Positions 55,024 to 63,261 of a stretch of DNA of 64,000 bases are shown in pieces (position 1 is the stretch's first letter; the number at the start of each line of letters is the position of its first letter). A model generated the notes under the pieces. That model did no database searches and was not told the origin of the DNA. It saw only the letters and a list, made by a program, of their open reading frames with translations. Origin of the DNA: Psychrobacter namhaensis. Its GTDB lineage: Bacteria; Pseudomonadota; Gammaproteobacteria; Pseudomonadales; Moraxellaceae. The stretch spans positions 1 to 64,000 of the forward strand of contig NZ_JABASS010000009.1 in assembly GCF_016107545.1 (NCBI RefSeq). The letters are read 5' to 3'. The position numbers were made by a program, and so were the translations under genes.

Positions 55024-55728
55024 ATGACCGACAATAACCCATACAACTTTTTACCTTTGCAGCCGACAGGTAGAAATGAGACTGATACTGCAAACACTTA
55101 TGCGCCTGAAGACATGATTAAAATATATGAGCAGCAATTTCTCATTTCAGTGCCTGAAGAAAAGCTGACAGAGTTTTTGCCAGCGCTCAAAGAGTTTTAT
55201 GACATTGATGATCATACGTTAGACGTCAGTGCCGTTATTTTTGAGGCAATCGCGGATTCTAGCATTATTTACAATCATAAAATCAAAGTAGGCGATTATC
55301 AAATAGTAGGTGGGTTGATAGAGGAAGCGATCGAATATGATGAAGATAATAAAGAAGACGAAGGCGTTAAAGACAAAGAAATTCAAGCCTATACATTAGA
55401 GTGTCAGCGTACTTTTTTCATTAACGATGTAGAGATACCTTATCATTTTAATTTGTTTATTTATGGTGACGGGTATTCTACTTTAACCAAAAAACAAACC
55501 GTGCTAGAAAAAATGTATTGGTTCGTCAGAGTTAGGTACGAGGAGAACCTATTAGACGATTCTGAAGATGGTGAGAGTTTAGAGTCTATTAATGAGCAGC
55601 TCGACCGCTTAGGTATTCGGAAAATGGATCTGACGACCATAGACGAGATAGTAAGCTATGTAGAGGACAACATCATAGATGACGCAATGGTGGACGAGCT
55701 GAATAAATTATTAGATGATGCAGAGTAG
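55024..55728 (+). CDS. hypothetical acidic protein
   Basis: 234 aa, not recognised. It is strikingly acidic, with long Glu/Asp tracts in the middle (EYDEDNKEDEGVKDKE, about 110-125) and C-terminus (LLDDSEDGE; ends NKLLDDAE). It has no signal peptide or membrane helix. The middle region alternates beta-like segments (QAYTLECQRTFF, YHFNLFIYGDGYSTL). The gene is AT-richer than its neighbours. It lies 263 bases after the NADAR-like gene with its own AAGG site, and about 300 bases before the tRNA-Gly gene. The surroundings suggest an accessory locus beside a tRNA, but no integrase is present. Confidence 0.6.
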   Translation: MTDNNPYNFLPLQPTGRNETDTANTYAPEDMIKIYEQQFLISVPEEKLTEFLPALKEFYDIDDHTLDVSAVIFEAIADSSIIYNHKIKVGDYQIVGGLIEEAIEYDEDNKEDEGVKDKEIQAYTLECQRTFFINDVEIPYHFNLFIYGDGYSTLTKKQTVLEKMYWFVRVRYEENLLDDSEDGESLESINEQLDRLGIRKMDLTTIDEIVSYVEDNIIDDAMVDELNKLLDDAE

Positions 55729-55971
55729 CGTAAAAAATAAGCGGTTGGGTGAGCGGTGTTTGTGACGCCAAGCACGATAAAATAAAGGGTTGTCTTAGGT
55801 AGGTAAAACGATCTAGGGCAGCCCCTTAAGTTTTGAGAGTTTAGGGCAGGGCACGGTTTGGGCACCAAATGGGCACCGCACCGAAAATGAGCTTTTTGGT
55901 TGAGTAGTTAGACTTAACTATATTCAAAAGATATTTCGAGAATTTCTCTACAAGCCCTGAAAATTAAACAA

Positions 55972-56012
55972 AAAAAAGCCTCACTGCTCTTATTATGAGT
56001 AGTGAGGCTTTT
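55972..56012. terminator. rho-independent terminator downstream of tRNA-Gly
   Basis: Stem AAAAGCCTCACTGCTC / GAGTAGTGAGGCTTTT with a 7-base loop and A/T runs on both sides. It terminates the minus-strand tRNA transcript and could also stop plus-strand readthrough. Confidence 0.8.
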
Positions 56013-56030
56013 GCTCTTGCGAGCCATATT

Positions 56031-56106
56031 TGGAGCGGGAAAAGAGATTCGAACTCTCGACCCCAACCTTGGCAAGGTTATGCTCTACCACTGAGCTATT
56101 CCCGCT
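56031..56106 (-). tRNA. tRNA-Gly (anticodon GCC)
   Basis: Minus-strand tRNA starting GCGGGAATAGCTCAG, with anticodon loop TTGCCAA (GCC), T-loop TTCGAAT and encoded CCA. D-arm GCTC/GAGC, anticodon stem TAACC/GGTTG and acceptor GCGGGAA/TTCCCGC all pair. The T-arm/acceptor junction has five T where normal geometry needs four. So there is one unpaired or extra base, either a real bulge or a homopolymer sequencing error. A consensus promoter lies upstream and a terminator downstream. Confidence 0.92.
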
Positions 56107-56150
56107 AAATCATCTGATAAACAATCTATTGTCTAGATGATGACGAGGTA

Positions 56151-56178
56151 TTATACGCAGTTTTTTTGGTCTGTCAAC
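56151..56178 (-). promoter_or_regulatory. sigma70 promoter of tRNA-Gly
   Basis: On the minus strand TTGACA (56178-56173) and TATAAT (56156-56151) match both consensus hexamers exactly with a 16-base spacer. They lie about 45 bases before the tRNA 5' end. Confidence 0.85.
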
Positions 56179-56371
56179 ACCTATGAAGAAAAAAAGTAAA
56201 GTTAGTAAAACAGGCGTGTCATCTGGTCATGAATATATGTTATAACAGTTTATTATATTATGTATTCCAAAAGCTTTGTATTGCATAAATAGGCTGGGAC
56301 GCACTTTATAATTTAACTCACTGACATTTTCAATGATCAATACTTACCAAGATAAGTCATAAGGATAAAAA

Positions 56372-58042
56372 ATGAGTCAACAATATACCATCGCCGATTA
56401 TTTGTTTGATCGTGTCGCAGAAGCGGGTGCCTCTGAGATATTTGGCGTGCCTGGTGATTTTAATTTAACTTTTTTAGACAATATCATCGCCTCTGATAAA
56501 CTACGCTGGGTGGGTAACACCAATGAGCTAAACGCAGGTTACGCCGCTGATGGCTACGCACGCGAGCGTGGCTTTGCGGCTATGGTGACAACTTTTGGTG
56601 TGGGGGAGTTGTCCGCGATTAATGCAACCGCGGGCTCTTTTGCTGAGTATGCACCAGTGTTACACATCGTGGGGGCACCAAGTACAGCACTACAAGATTC
56701 CAAACGTCGCATCCATCACACCCTTGGGGATGGCACATTTAATCATTTTATCAAAATGGTAGAGCCTGTAACGGTAGCACGGGCACAGATTACCCCTGAA
56801 AATGCGGCATCAGAGATCGACCGTGTGATTCGCTTGATACTAAAAAAGCACCGTCCAGGCTATCTGTTGCTATCCCCTGATGTTGCTCGTCAACCTATTT
56901 ATCCGCCAACGACCAAGCTTGATGACAGCCAAGAAGACATCACTAGCCAAGCCGCGCTAGCCAATTTTAAGCAAGCACTAATAGATTTTTTGCCAAATAA
57001 AACCACGACGCTTATGGCAGACTTGATGGTGCATCGTTTGGGGCTACAGCCGCAGCTCAAAGCCTTAATCGCCGATACCGATATTCCCTATACAACGCTG
57101 TCGTGGGGCAAGACATTGCTAGATGAAAACAGCGATCGCTGGGCAGGGACGTATGCCGGTGTGGCATCACGACCAGTGGTTAAAGATGCGGTAGAAAACT
57201 GCGAATGTTTGATAAAAATTGGTGTGCAATATACGGATACCACCACGGCAGGCTTTAGCCAAGATATCAATGAGGAGGTGGTGGTCGATCTGCATTATGA
57301 ACGCGCGTCTATTAGCGGTCAGAATTTTGCTCCGATTGCGTTAAAGGATTCTTTACAAGCGCTACATGAAGTGATGACATCTGGTATCAATATTATGCCC
57401 AAACCTTTTTCTGAGCCAGTCAAGCCGCACGAGCAAAATGGCAAAGATGACGAGCCTATTCGTCAGGATGACCTTTGGCACATCATTGCAGACCACTTAA
57501 ACCATAATAACGTGGTGTTTTCTGACCAAGGGACTGCCTACTTTGGTATTAGTGATGTGCGTCTGCCAGAGGGCGTTACGTCCTATGGGCAACCAATGTG
57601 GGGGTCGATTGGCTATACGTTGCCAGCAAGCTTGGGCGCTGCTATTGCCTCGCCAAATAAGCGTAGTGTCTTACTGATCGGTGATGGTTCAGCGTTATTG
57701 ACGGTACAAGAGCTCGCAGTGATGATTCAAGAGCGTATCAACCCAGTCATAGTATTGGTTAACAATGATGGCTATACGGTTGAGCGGGCGATTCATGGTG
57801 AACACCAGCGTTATAATGACATTCCTAAATGTAATTGGCAGATGATGCCGCAAGCGTTTGGTGCCACGGAAGACAACAGTTTAATTCTCAAGGTGAAAAC
57901 TGCTGGTGAGTTGAAATCTGCGCTCGAAACAGCGGCGGCAACCACAGATAAGTTAGTCATGCTAGAGGTGATGGCAGACAAGCATGATATCCCGCCACTG
58001 TTAGCTGATATCAGCGCCGCCCTGAAGCCGAAAGCCGATTAA
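56372..58042 (+). CDS. indolepyruvate/pyruvate decarboxylase (TPP-dependent)
   Basis: 556 aa thiamine-diphosphate 2-keto acid decarboxylase, similar in length to Enterobacter IPDC (552). The catalytic Glu52 lies in NTNELNAGYAADGYAR, and the paired histidines His115-His116 in RRIHHTLGDG mark decarboxylases of the PDC/IPDC group. The TPP motif GDGSALLTVQE ... VNNDGYTVE is near residues 437-470. Substrates could be pyruvate, indolepyruvate or phenylpyruvate; the sequence alone does not decide. AAGGA precedes the ATG. Single gene with its own terminator. Confidence 0.9.
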   Translation: MSQQYTIADYLFDRVAEAGASEIFGVPGDFNLTFLDNIIASDKLRWVGNTNELNAGYAADGYARERGFAAMVTTFGVGELSAINATAGSFAEYAPVLHIVGAPSTALQDSKRRIHHTLGDGTFNHFIKMVEPVTVARAQITPENAASEIDRVIRLILKKHRPGYLLLSPDVARQPIYPPTTKLDDSQEDITSQAALANFKQALIDFLPNKTTTLMADLMVHRLGLQPQLKALIADTDIPYTTLSWGKTLLDENSDRWAGTYAGVASRPVVKDAVENCECLIKIGVQYTDTTTAGFSQDINEEVVVDLHYERASISGQNFAPIALKDSLQALHEVMTSGINIMPKPFSEPVKPHEQNGKDDEPIRQDDLWHIIADHLNHNNVVFSDQGTAYFGISDVRLPEGVTSYGQPMWGSIGYTLPASLGAAIASPNKRSVLLIGDGSALLTVQELAVMIQERINPVIVLVNNDGYTVERAIHGEHQRYNDIPKCNWQMMPQAFGATEDNSLILKVKTAGELKSALETAAATTDKLVMLEVMADKHDIPPLLADISAALKPKAD

Positions 58043-58072
58043 CAGTATCGGCCAAGTTTTGATGATAAACGC

Positions 58073-58111
58073 AAAAGCCCATTTAGTTTGGTGACTAAAT
58101 GGGTTTTTTTT
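58073..58111 (+). terminator. rho-independent terminator after the decarboxylase gene
   Basis: Perfect stem GCCCATTTAGT / ACTAAATGGGT followed by seven T. Confidence 0.88.
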
Positions 58112-58232
58112 GACTGTTTTTATAATGTTGCCCAACTAAACAGAGATAGCCCTTATGTCTGTTTGCATACTTTAGTATCATGACAGGTTAGGCGATGTTC
58201 AGCCCTTGGCATTCAACAGGAGATAACCCATC

Positions 58233-58568
58233 GTGATTTGGCTAAAAATGCTTATTGGCGCGTTGATGGTATTGGTGATTCAATTATTCGCACAGACTCG
58301 GTTTTTCTATTTGGCTGCGCTTGCGCCCCTGTTCCCCACTTTTACTTTGATCAGTCATTTCATCGTTGGTACCGAGCGTAGTTCCGCTGACCTAAAAGTG
58401 GCCCTCATATTTAGTATGCTTGGGGTCATACCGCATCTGATTTACACTTTTGTGGTATTTTTTAGCATCAGCTATATTGGCTTGTATAAGGCGTTGTTAT
58501 TAGGGGTCGTTGCTTGGACAGTGGCAGCGGCTGTCTTGGTGGTCGCATGGCAATACATTCAGGCTTAA
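58233..58568 (+). CDS. GlpM-like small membrane protein
   Basis: 111 aa, four hydrophobic helices. The sequence (LIGALMVLVIQLFAQTRFFYLAALAPLFPTFTLISHFIVGTERS pattern, then a PHLIYTF segment) matches the GlpM family, described in Pseudomonas near glycerol-metabolism genes and linked to alginate production. The start is GTG at 58233, with AGGAG nine bases upstream. About 80 bases separate it from the antiporter gene. The molecular function of GlpM is unknown. Confidence 0.75.
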   Translation: MIWLKMLIGALMVLVIQLFAQTRFFYLAALAPLFPTFTLISHFIVGTERSSADLKVALIFSMLGVIPHLIYTFVVFFSISYIGLYKALLLGVVAWTVAAAVLVVAWQYIQA

Positions 58569-58647
58569 TGAAGGGTATAGCATCATTATTACGTCACTGT
58601 CGCAAGAACCCAACTCATCATAATCGATTAAAATAGGGCTTAAAAAG

Positions 58648-60438
58648 ATGGATACCTTAAATATCCTGTATCTCGTAGGCGCAGTACTCATTTTCGCCAG
58701 CATTATGGCGAGCACACTATCTGCGCGCTTAGGCGTACCATTGTTATTGCTGTTTTTGATAGTAGGAATGCTGGCGGGCGAGCAGGGAATATTGGGTATT
58801 GAGTTTTCTCAATATGCGCTCGCCAATTTTGTCGGGCAAGCAGCCTTAGCCTGTATCTTGTTAGATGGTGGTTTACGTACCTCTTTTAAGTCGTTTCGAG
58901 TCGGTTTAAAGCCTGCAGTTACTTTAGCTACGTGGGGTGTGCTGGTCACGGTGATGGTGTTAGGCGTGTTTGTCACTTGGCTGCTCGATGTTGACTGGCG
59001 CTTTGGTTTGTTAATGGCCGCTATTGTTGGTTCGACCGATGCGGCAGCTGTATTTTCTTTATTGCGCAATGGTGGGGTTAAACTGAATGATCGCGTTCAA
59101 GCCACGCTTGAGTTAGAGTCCGGTGCTAATGACCCGTTGGCTATTTTGTTGGTAACTGGTCTGATTGCCTTAAACGTTGATCCTGCCGGACAGACGGTAC
59201 TTGGATTTTTAGGCTTGCTGTTGCAGCAGCTGAGCTTTGGGTTGGGTATGGGCTTACTCTTTGGTTACTTGCTATCTCGGCTGTTGCCAAAGGTGCACTT
59301 GGCAGAAGGCATGTATGCTATTTTGATACTTTCTGCTGGTTTGGCCGTTTTTGCCGCGACCAATCTACTGGGCGGTAGTGGCTTTTTGGCGGTGTATCTG
59401 ACGGGCGTGTTGATTGGCAATCATAAGGTGCGCTCAACTGAGCATGTCATGCGAGTGATGGATAGCTTTGCTTGGTTATCGCAAGCGGTACTGTTTGTGG
59501 TATTGGGGCTTTTGGTCACTCCATCGAATGTCATCAATGTCTGGCACTATTCAGTAGCGATTGCGGCCTTTATGATTTTGGTTGCCCGTCCTATCGCCGT
59601 TTATACCAGTGTGAAACCTTTTAGATTTAAAGACAGAGAGATTGGTTTTATCTCTTGGGTCGGCTTACGTGGGGCGGTACCTATTACTCTTGCCATGCTG
59701 CCCGTGATGGCTGGGATAGACAACGCCTTTATGCTGTTTGATATTGCGTTTGGTGTGGTGGTTTTATCATTGATTTTGCAAGGGACGACCATTCCTTTTA
59801 TGGCCACTCTGTTCAAAGTACGTATTCCGAATAATAAAGACCCAAAAGAAGAACACGAGGTTTGGGTCTCAGATAAAGCGAGCATAACCTTGTATGAGTT
59901 TGAAGTTCAATCGGGCGCGTTTGCTATTGGCCGCCACCCGATGGACATCTCTAAACGCATTAGCCCCGACGAAATCAGTGTGTTTGCACTGGTACGCGGG
60001 CAGCAAATTGTGGTGGTTGATAATGACACCAAGCTAAAATTTGGCGATAGTGTCTGGTACGCGATGCGCGGCAATCATGCCAGTAAAATTGCCAACATCT
60101 TTAATGATACAACACTCGATCGTAAAGCCATCGATGATTTTTATGGTGACTGGCTGCTATCACCGAGTGTCAAACTTGGAGACTTACCATTTTTTGCCGG
60201 TATTATGGAATCTGAAACGTTAGTAAAAACGCTAAAAACCACAGATGAAGAGGGCTTCAAAAATATGTGGGAGCAAACGGTTGCTGAGTACGTAAAATCA
60301 CACTTGGGTACCGCGCCCGTCTCAGGCGATACCGTGGCAATCAGTGAAGAGTGGTCATTGGTCATTAAGGAAGTGGATGACAAAGGCAAGCTAAGAACCA
60401 TTGGTCTAAAAAACCAAGAATCACACACAGCAGTATAA
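58648..60438 (+). CDS. nhaP2: potassium/proton antiporter (NhaP2/CvrA-like)
   Basis: 596 aa CPA1-family cation/proton antiporter. About the first 400 residues form 12-13 membrane helices, with the family motifs ILLDGGLRTSF, GSTDAAAVFSLLR and LELESGANDPLAI (ion-binding Asp). The C-terminal ~190 residues form a soluble region with a TrkA-C (RCK-C-like) segment at about 400-480, typical of NhaP2/CvrA, which controls K+ and Na+ export. It probably links K+ homeostasis to the salt adaptation suggested by the BCCT and trehalose genes. Confidence 0.88.
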   Translation: MDTLNILYLVGAVLIFASIMASTLSARLGVPLLLLFLIVGMLAGEQGILGIEFSQYALANFVGQAALACILLDGGLRTSFKSFRVGLKPAVTLATWGVLVTVMVLGVFVTWLLDVDWRFGLLMAAIVGSTDAAAVFSLLRNGGVKLNDRVQATLELESGANDPLAILLVTGLIALNVDPAGQTVLGFLGLLLQQLSFGLGMGLLFGYLLSRLLPKVHLAEGMYAILILSAGLAVFAATNLLGGSGFLAVYLTGVLIGNHKVRSTEHVMRVMDSFAWLSQAVLFVVLGLLVTPSNVINVWHYSVAIAAFMILVARPIAVYTSVKPFRFKDREIGFISWVGLRGAVPITLAMLPVMAGIDNAFMLFDIAFGVVVLSLILQGTTIPFMATLFKVRIPNNKDPKEEHEVWVSDKASITLYEFEVQSGAFAIGRHPMDISKRISPDEISVFALVRGQQIVVVDNDTKLKFGDSVWYAMRGNHASKIANIFNDTTLDRKAIDDFYGDWLLSPSVKLGDLPFFAGIMESETLVKTLKTTDEEGFKNMWEQTVAEYVKSHLGTAPVSGDTVAISEEWSLVIKEVDDKGKLRTIGLKNQESHTAV

Positions 60439-60550
60439 TCTTTGTCACTATGGGTCATCATGCTGGTCAGTAGCTCAGCGTCTTAAAACTTTAGTGGTTG
60501 CAGTAAGCATGTGACTGGTTGAGAATAAATAGTCGTAAACGAATACTATC

Positions 60551-60592
60551 AAAAACCCTTTGTAGACTATCAAATGCTATAAAGGGTTTTAA
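60551..60592. terminator. bidirectional rho-independent terminator
   Basis: Stem AAAACCCTTT / AAAGGGTTTT, extended by GTAG/CTAT, between the convergent antiporter and DUF2058 genes. T-run is modest on both strands. Confidence 0.65.
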
Positions 60593-60619
60593 TTCAACAA
60601 TCTTTATAGAAGTGAGCTA

Positions 60620-61153
60620 CTACCACATTAAATCATCTGGAATCACATAAGCCGCATAAGGATCGTCTTCTGCCAGTACTTCTTCTGTCGTATCGTTAGA
60701 CACCACCATAAAGCCTTCCATTTTCGCATCTATACGATCTGCCAATGGTCGAGGGAGGAGGGCATAGCCTTCTTCTAGTCGTGCAATCACCACATGACCG
60801 ACCACAATTTGATCATACAGTTTTTGGGTGATAGCAATTTTTTTCACCTTAGAATTATCTACAAACTGATAGCTGACATCACCCTCTGTATCGGTAATCT
60901 GATGCTGCTTAATCATTTGTACAATATTGGCTTTTAGCATTTTCTCTTCTAAAGCACGTTGTTTTTCCTGATTGAGCTTTTGATCTTTCTCCAGCTTTTT
61001 TGCTTGGGCTTCTGCCAACGCTTTTTTGGCTTCCATACTCTCTGAGTCACCAGTCCGCTTAGCGTGCTGAGTCTGCTTGCTGATTTTTTTGGCTTTTTTG
61101 CTATCCACCAATCCCGCTTTTAACAATTGAGCCTGTAGGGCATTTTTTGCCAT
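60620..61153 (-). CDS. DUF2058 family protein (YaiL-like)
   Basis: 177 aa. The N-terminal MAKNALQAQLLKAGLVDSKKAKK and the following long charged coiled-coil (Lys/Glu/Ala-rich to ~residue 90) are typical of DUF2058 proteins, annotated in some databases as nucleoprotein/polynucleotide-associated enzymes. The C-terminal ~80 residues hold the folded part (SYQFVDNSKVKKIAIT ... ARLEEGYALLPRPLADRI). The function is not established. Single gene. Confidence 0.85.
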   Translation of the reverse strand: MAKNALQAQLLKAGLVDSKKAKKISKQTQHAKRTGDSESMEAKKALAEAQAKKLEKDQKLNQEKQRALEEKMLKANIVQMIKQHQITDTEGDVSYQFVDNSKVKKIAITQKLYDQIVVGHVVIARLEEGYALLPRPLADRIDAKMEGFMVVSNDTTEEVLAEDDPYAAYVIPDDLMW

Positions 61154-61408
61154 AGTTCCATCACCTAAATAAGATTACTTCAATCATAAATTAAAAAAAA
61201 TATATTGTAGCAAACTTTACTAGGGCATGCTGTTAGGAGAGGACAAGACTTCACGAATGAATCAAACGGACTCTATTAGACATTGTTTTTGATTATGGTG
61301 TGGTTTGGTCTAGCCGTCTGGGACAATTGTAATTACATCACTGGATGAAAGGGTCCAAATTGGTTATGATCAAATCATGGAGTAAATAACTACATTTAAG
61401 GATAAGTT

Positions 61409-62272
61409 ATGACAACATCACAGCACATTTTGGCTTGTATTGACGGCTCGGCAGTGACCGAATCGGTTTGTGACTATGCAGCGTGGTATGCCAGTAAGCT
61501 GAGCTTACCAGTCGGTCTGTTGCATGTTAGTGATATTCCTGTGTCGACCAGACGCGATTTGTCAGGGGCGATCGGTATTAATAGTCGCCAGTTTTTATTA
61601 GAAGAATTAACCGAACTGGATGAACAAAGAGCAAAGGTTGTGAACAGTTATAGCGATGCCCTAGTGCAAGATGCCAAAAGTCACATCCAAGGTAGCTTTG
61701 ATGGTGTCAGTGTCCGTATCTACCAACGGCACGGCAAGCTGTTACCAGCCATTGAGCACTTTAAAACAGAAAACCGAGCCGTCGTCATGGGACGGCGCGG
61801 AGAAGACCATAAAAACAGTCGCATTAATATCGGTAGTCAAATTGAAACAGTTGCCCGAGCATCAGATGTTCCGGTACTGATTTGCTCAGAGAAATTCAAA
61901 GAGCCAAGCTCATATATGATTGCCTTCGATGGCAGCAAAACGGCTATTAAAGCGGCGTGGATGGTTGCGAGAAGTCCTGTCTTGAAAGGGTTGCAGGGTC
62001 ATATCGTCATGATAGGCAACCATAACGACACGGCCAAACAAAGCTTGAGTGCAGCCGCAGCGCAGCTCGAAGATGCAGGTTTTGCCGTAGAGGCGCATCA
62101 TTTATCGGCGGCTGATGCCGTTGATGGCCTGTTAAAATTCCAAGTAGACAATCACATTGATATTATGGTGGTGGGCGCCTATGGCCATTCTAAGTGGCAG
62201 CAGTTATTTTTGGGAAGTACCACGACAGAAATTATCGCCAGCACGTTATCACCAGTGATTTTGGTGCGCTAA
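61409..62272 (+). CDS. tandem universal stress protein
   Basis: 287 aa with two UspA domains (about 1-150 and 160-287). The C-terminal domain has the complete ATP-binding motif G-x2-G-x9-G-S (GAYGHSKWQQLFLGS). The N-terminal domain has a degenerate version (GRRGEDHK ... NIGS) and probably binds nucleotide weakly or not at all. Tandem UspE-like proteins respond to stress and stationary phase. Single gene with AAGGA before the ATG. Confidence 0.88.
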   Translation: MTTSQHILACIDGSAVTESVCDYAAWYASKLSLPVGLLHVSDIPVSTRRDLSGAIGINSRQFLLEELTELDEQRAKVVNSYSDALVQDAKSHIQGSFDGVSVRIYQRHGKLLPAIEHFKTENRAVVMGRRGEDHKNSRINIGSQIETVARASDVPVLICSEKFKEPSSYMIAFDGSKTAIKAAWMVARSPVLKGLQGHIVMIGNHNDTAKQSLSAAAAQLEDAGFAVEAHHLSAADAVDGLLKFQVDNHIDIMVVGAYGHSKWQQLFLGSTTTEIIASTLSPVILVR

Positions 62273-62387
62273 CTTTCGTATTTTGTAAGCTTTACGATTG
62301 TAGTAGTCAAAAAATTTGAGTTAACTTCTAAAAGGTTTTGATAAGTAGAGTCTCTTTTGCTTAGCCGTCAGTAGAAAATCCTTAAGG

Positions 62388-62420
62388 CTATGGGATGATG
62401 AGTGAAATATCATCGCATAG
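62388..62420. other. hairpin between convergent genes
   Basis: Inverted repeat CTATGGGATGAT / ATCATCGCATAG with one mismatch and a nine-base loop. It lies between the convergent usp and siderophore-interacting genes. Without a T-run it is not a standard terminator. The remaining gap bases hold no gene. Confidence 0.4.
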
Positions 62421-62467
62421 CGTAAGTGATCTCTAAGACTATCAAGACTATTCATGTCTCTCGCGTG

Positions 62468-63211
62468 TTATGCGGCGTTCTCTGCGTCGTTACGCTTCTC
62501 AATTTTGTGTTGATCCTCTGTGCTGTTAACTTTCCAATAGCTAGAGACATACAAGTGCGTTTTTAGTATCAAGCGCTCTACTTTGAAGTACTGGCGTAGC
62601 GTACGCATACTATGGAATTCACAAGCCGCCCAAACCGCAGGTTGTCCCCTAAACCATGGAAGTGTTTTAATACGCTCAAGTAAAGGGCTGTTTTCTGCAT
62701 TAGGTGTGGCATTAATAATCCAATGGATTTCAACATTTGCAGGCTTTTTGAGTGTTTGTCGGTCCGCCTCAGTAGTCACCTCAAGTACAGCGTAGCCGCG
62801 CGCGTCATCAGGGAGCTGAGCGAGGTTGACAGTGATCGCAGGTAGGGCCGTCATATCGCCAACCAATAAAAACCAATCCGCATCATTGTTAATGAGCTTC
62901 TTTGGTCCAGGACCACCCACCAAGATTTGCTGTCCAACTTGGGCGTTTCGTGCCCACGTAGAGGCAGGCCCCTCAGCGTCATGCAAAGCAAAATCAACAT
63001 CTATTTCATTGTCACGTTGGCCGCTGATCGTATACGTACGCATCAGTGGACGTGACGCTTCTTTTTGAGGAAATATGAGTTTGATGTAAGCACTCTCTTG
63101 ATCGACTGGAAAGTCCCTCAATCCGTCACCGCCAAGCGTGACGCGGCACATATTTGGCGTGATGTATGTCGTGCCAATAACCTCAAGAACTCTGGGATTG
63201 GGTTTTGCCAT
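62468..63211 (-). CDS. siderophore-interacting protein (FAD-containing ferric reductase)
   Basis: 247 aa cytoplasmic flavoprotein of the SIP/ViuB family, which reduces ferric siderophores to free Fe2+. The FAD-binding RTYTISGQ motif is about residue 58. The NAD(P)H-side SIP domain contains DWFLLVGDMTALPAI (about 107-121). The C-terminal WAACEFHSMRTLRQYF segment is also typical. It lies 50 bases after the TonB-dependent receptor gene on the same strand, so uptake and reduction of one ferric siderophore are probably co-transcribed. I saw no Fur box in the short gap. Confidence 0.9.
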   Translation of the reverse strand: MAKPNPRVLEVIGTTYITPNMCRVTLGGDGLRDFPVDQESAYIKLIFPQKEASRPLMRTYTISGQRDNEIDVDFALHDAEGPASTWARNAQVGQQILVGGPGPKKLINNDADWFLLVGDMTALPAITVNLAQLPDDARGYAVLEVTTEADRQTLKKPANVEIHWIINATPNAENSPLLERIKTLPWFRGQPAVWAACEFHSMRTLRQYFKVERLILKTHLYVSSYWKVNSTEDQHKIEKRNDAENAA

Positions 63212-63261
63212 ATTATATTTTCCTTCTATTGTTATGATTGTTGTTCAATGCTTTCTGGTGC

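Noticed and set aside
55640-55868. Possible integrase remnant or attachment site before tRNA-Gly
   Set aside because: The GGGCACC repeats look like those near some integrase genes, but no integrase motif is readable on either strand and the tRNA 3' end is not duplicated nearby.
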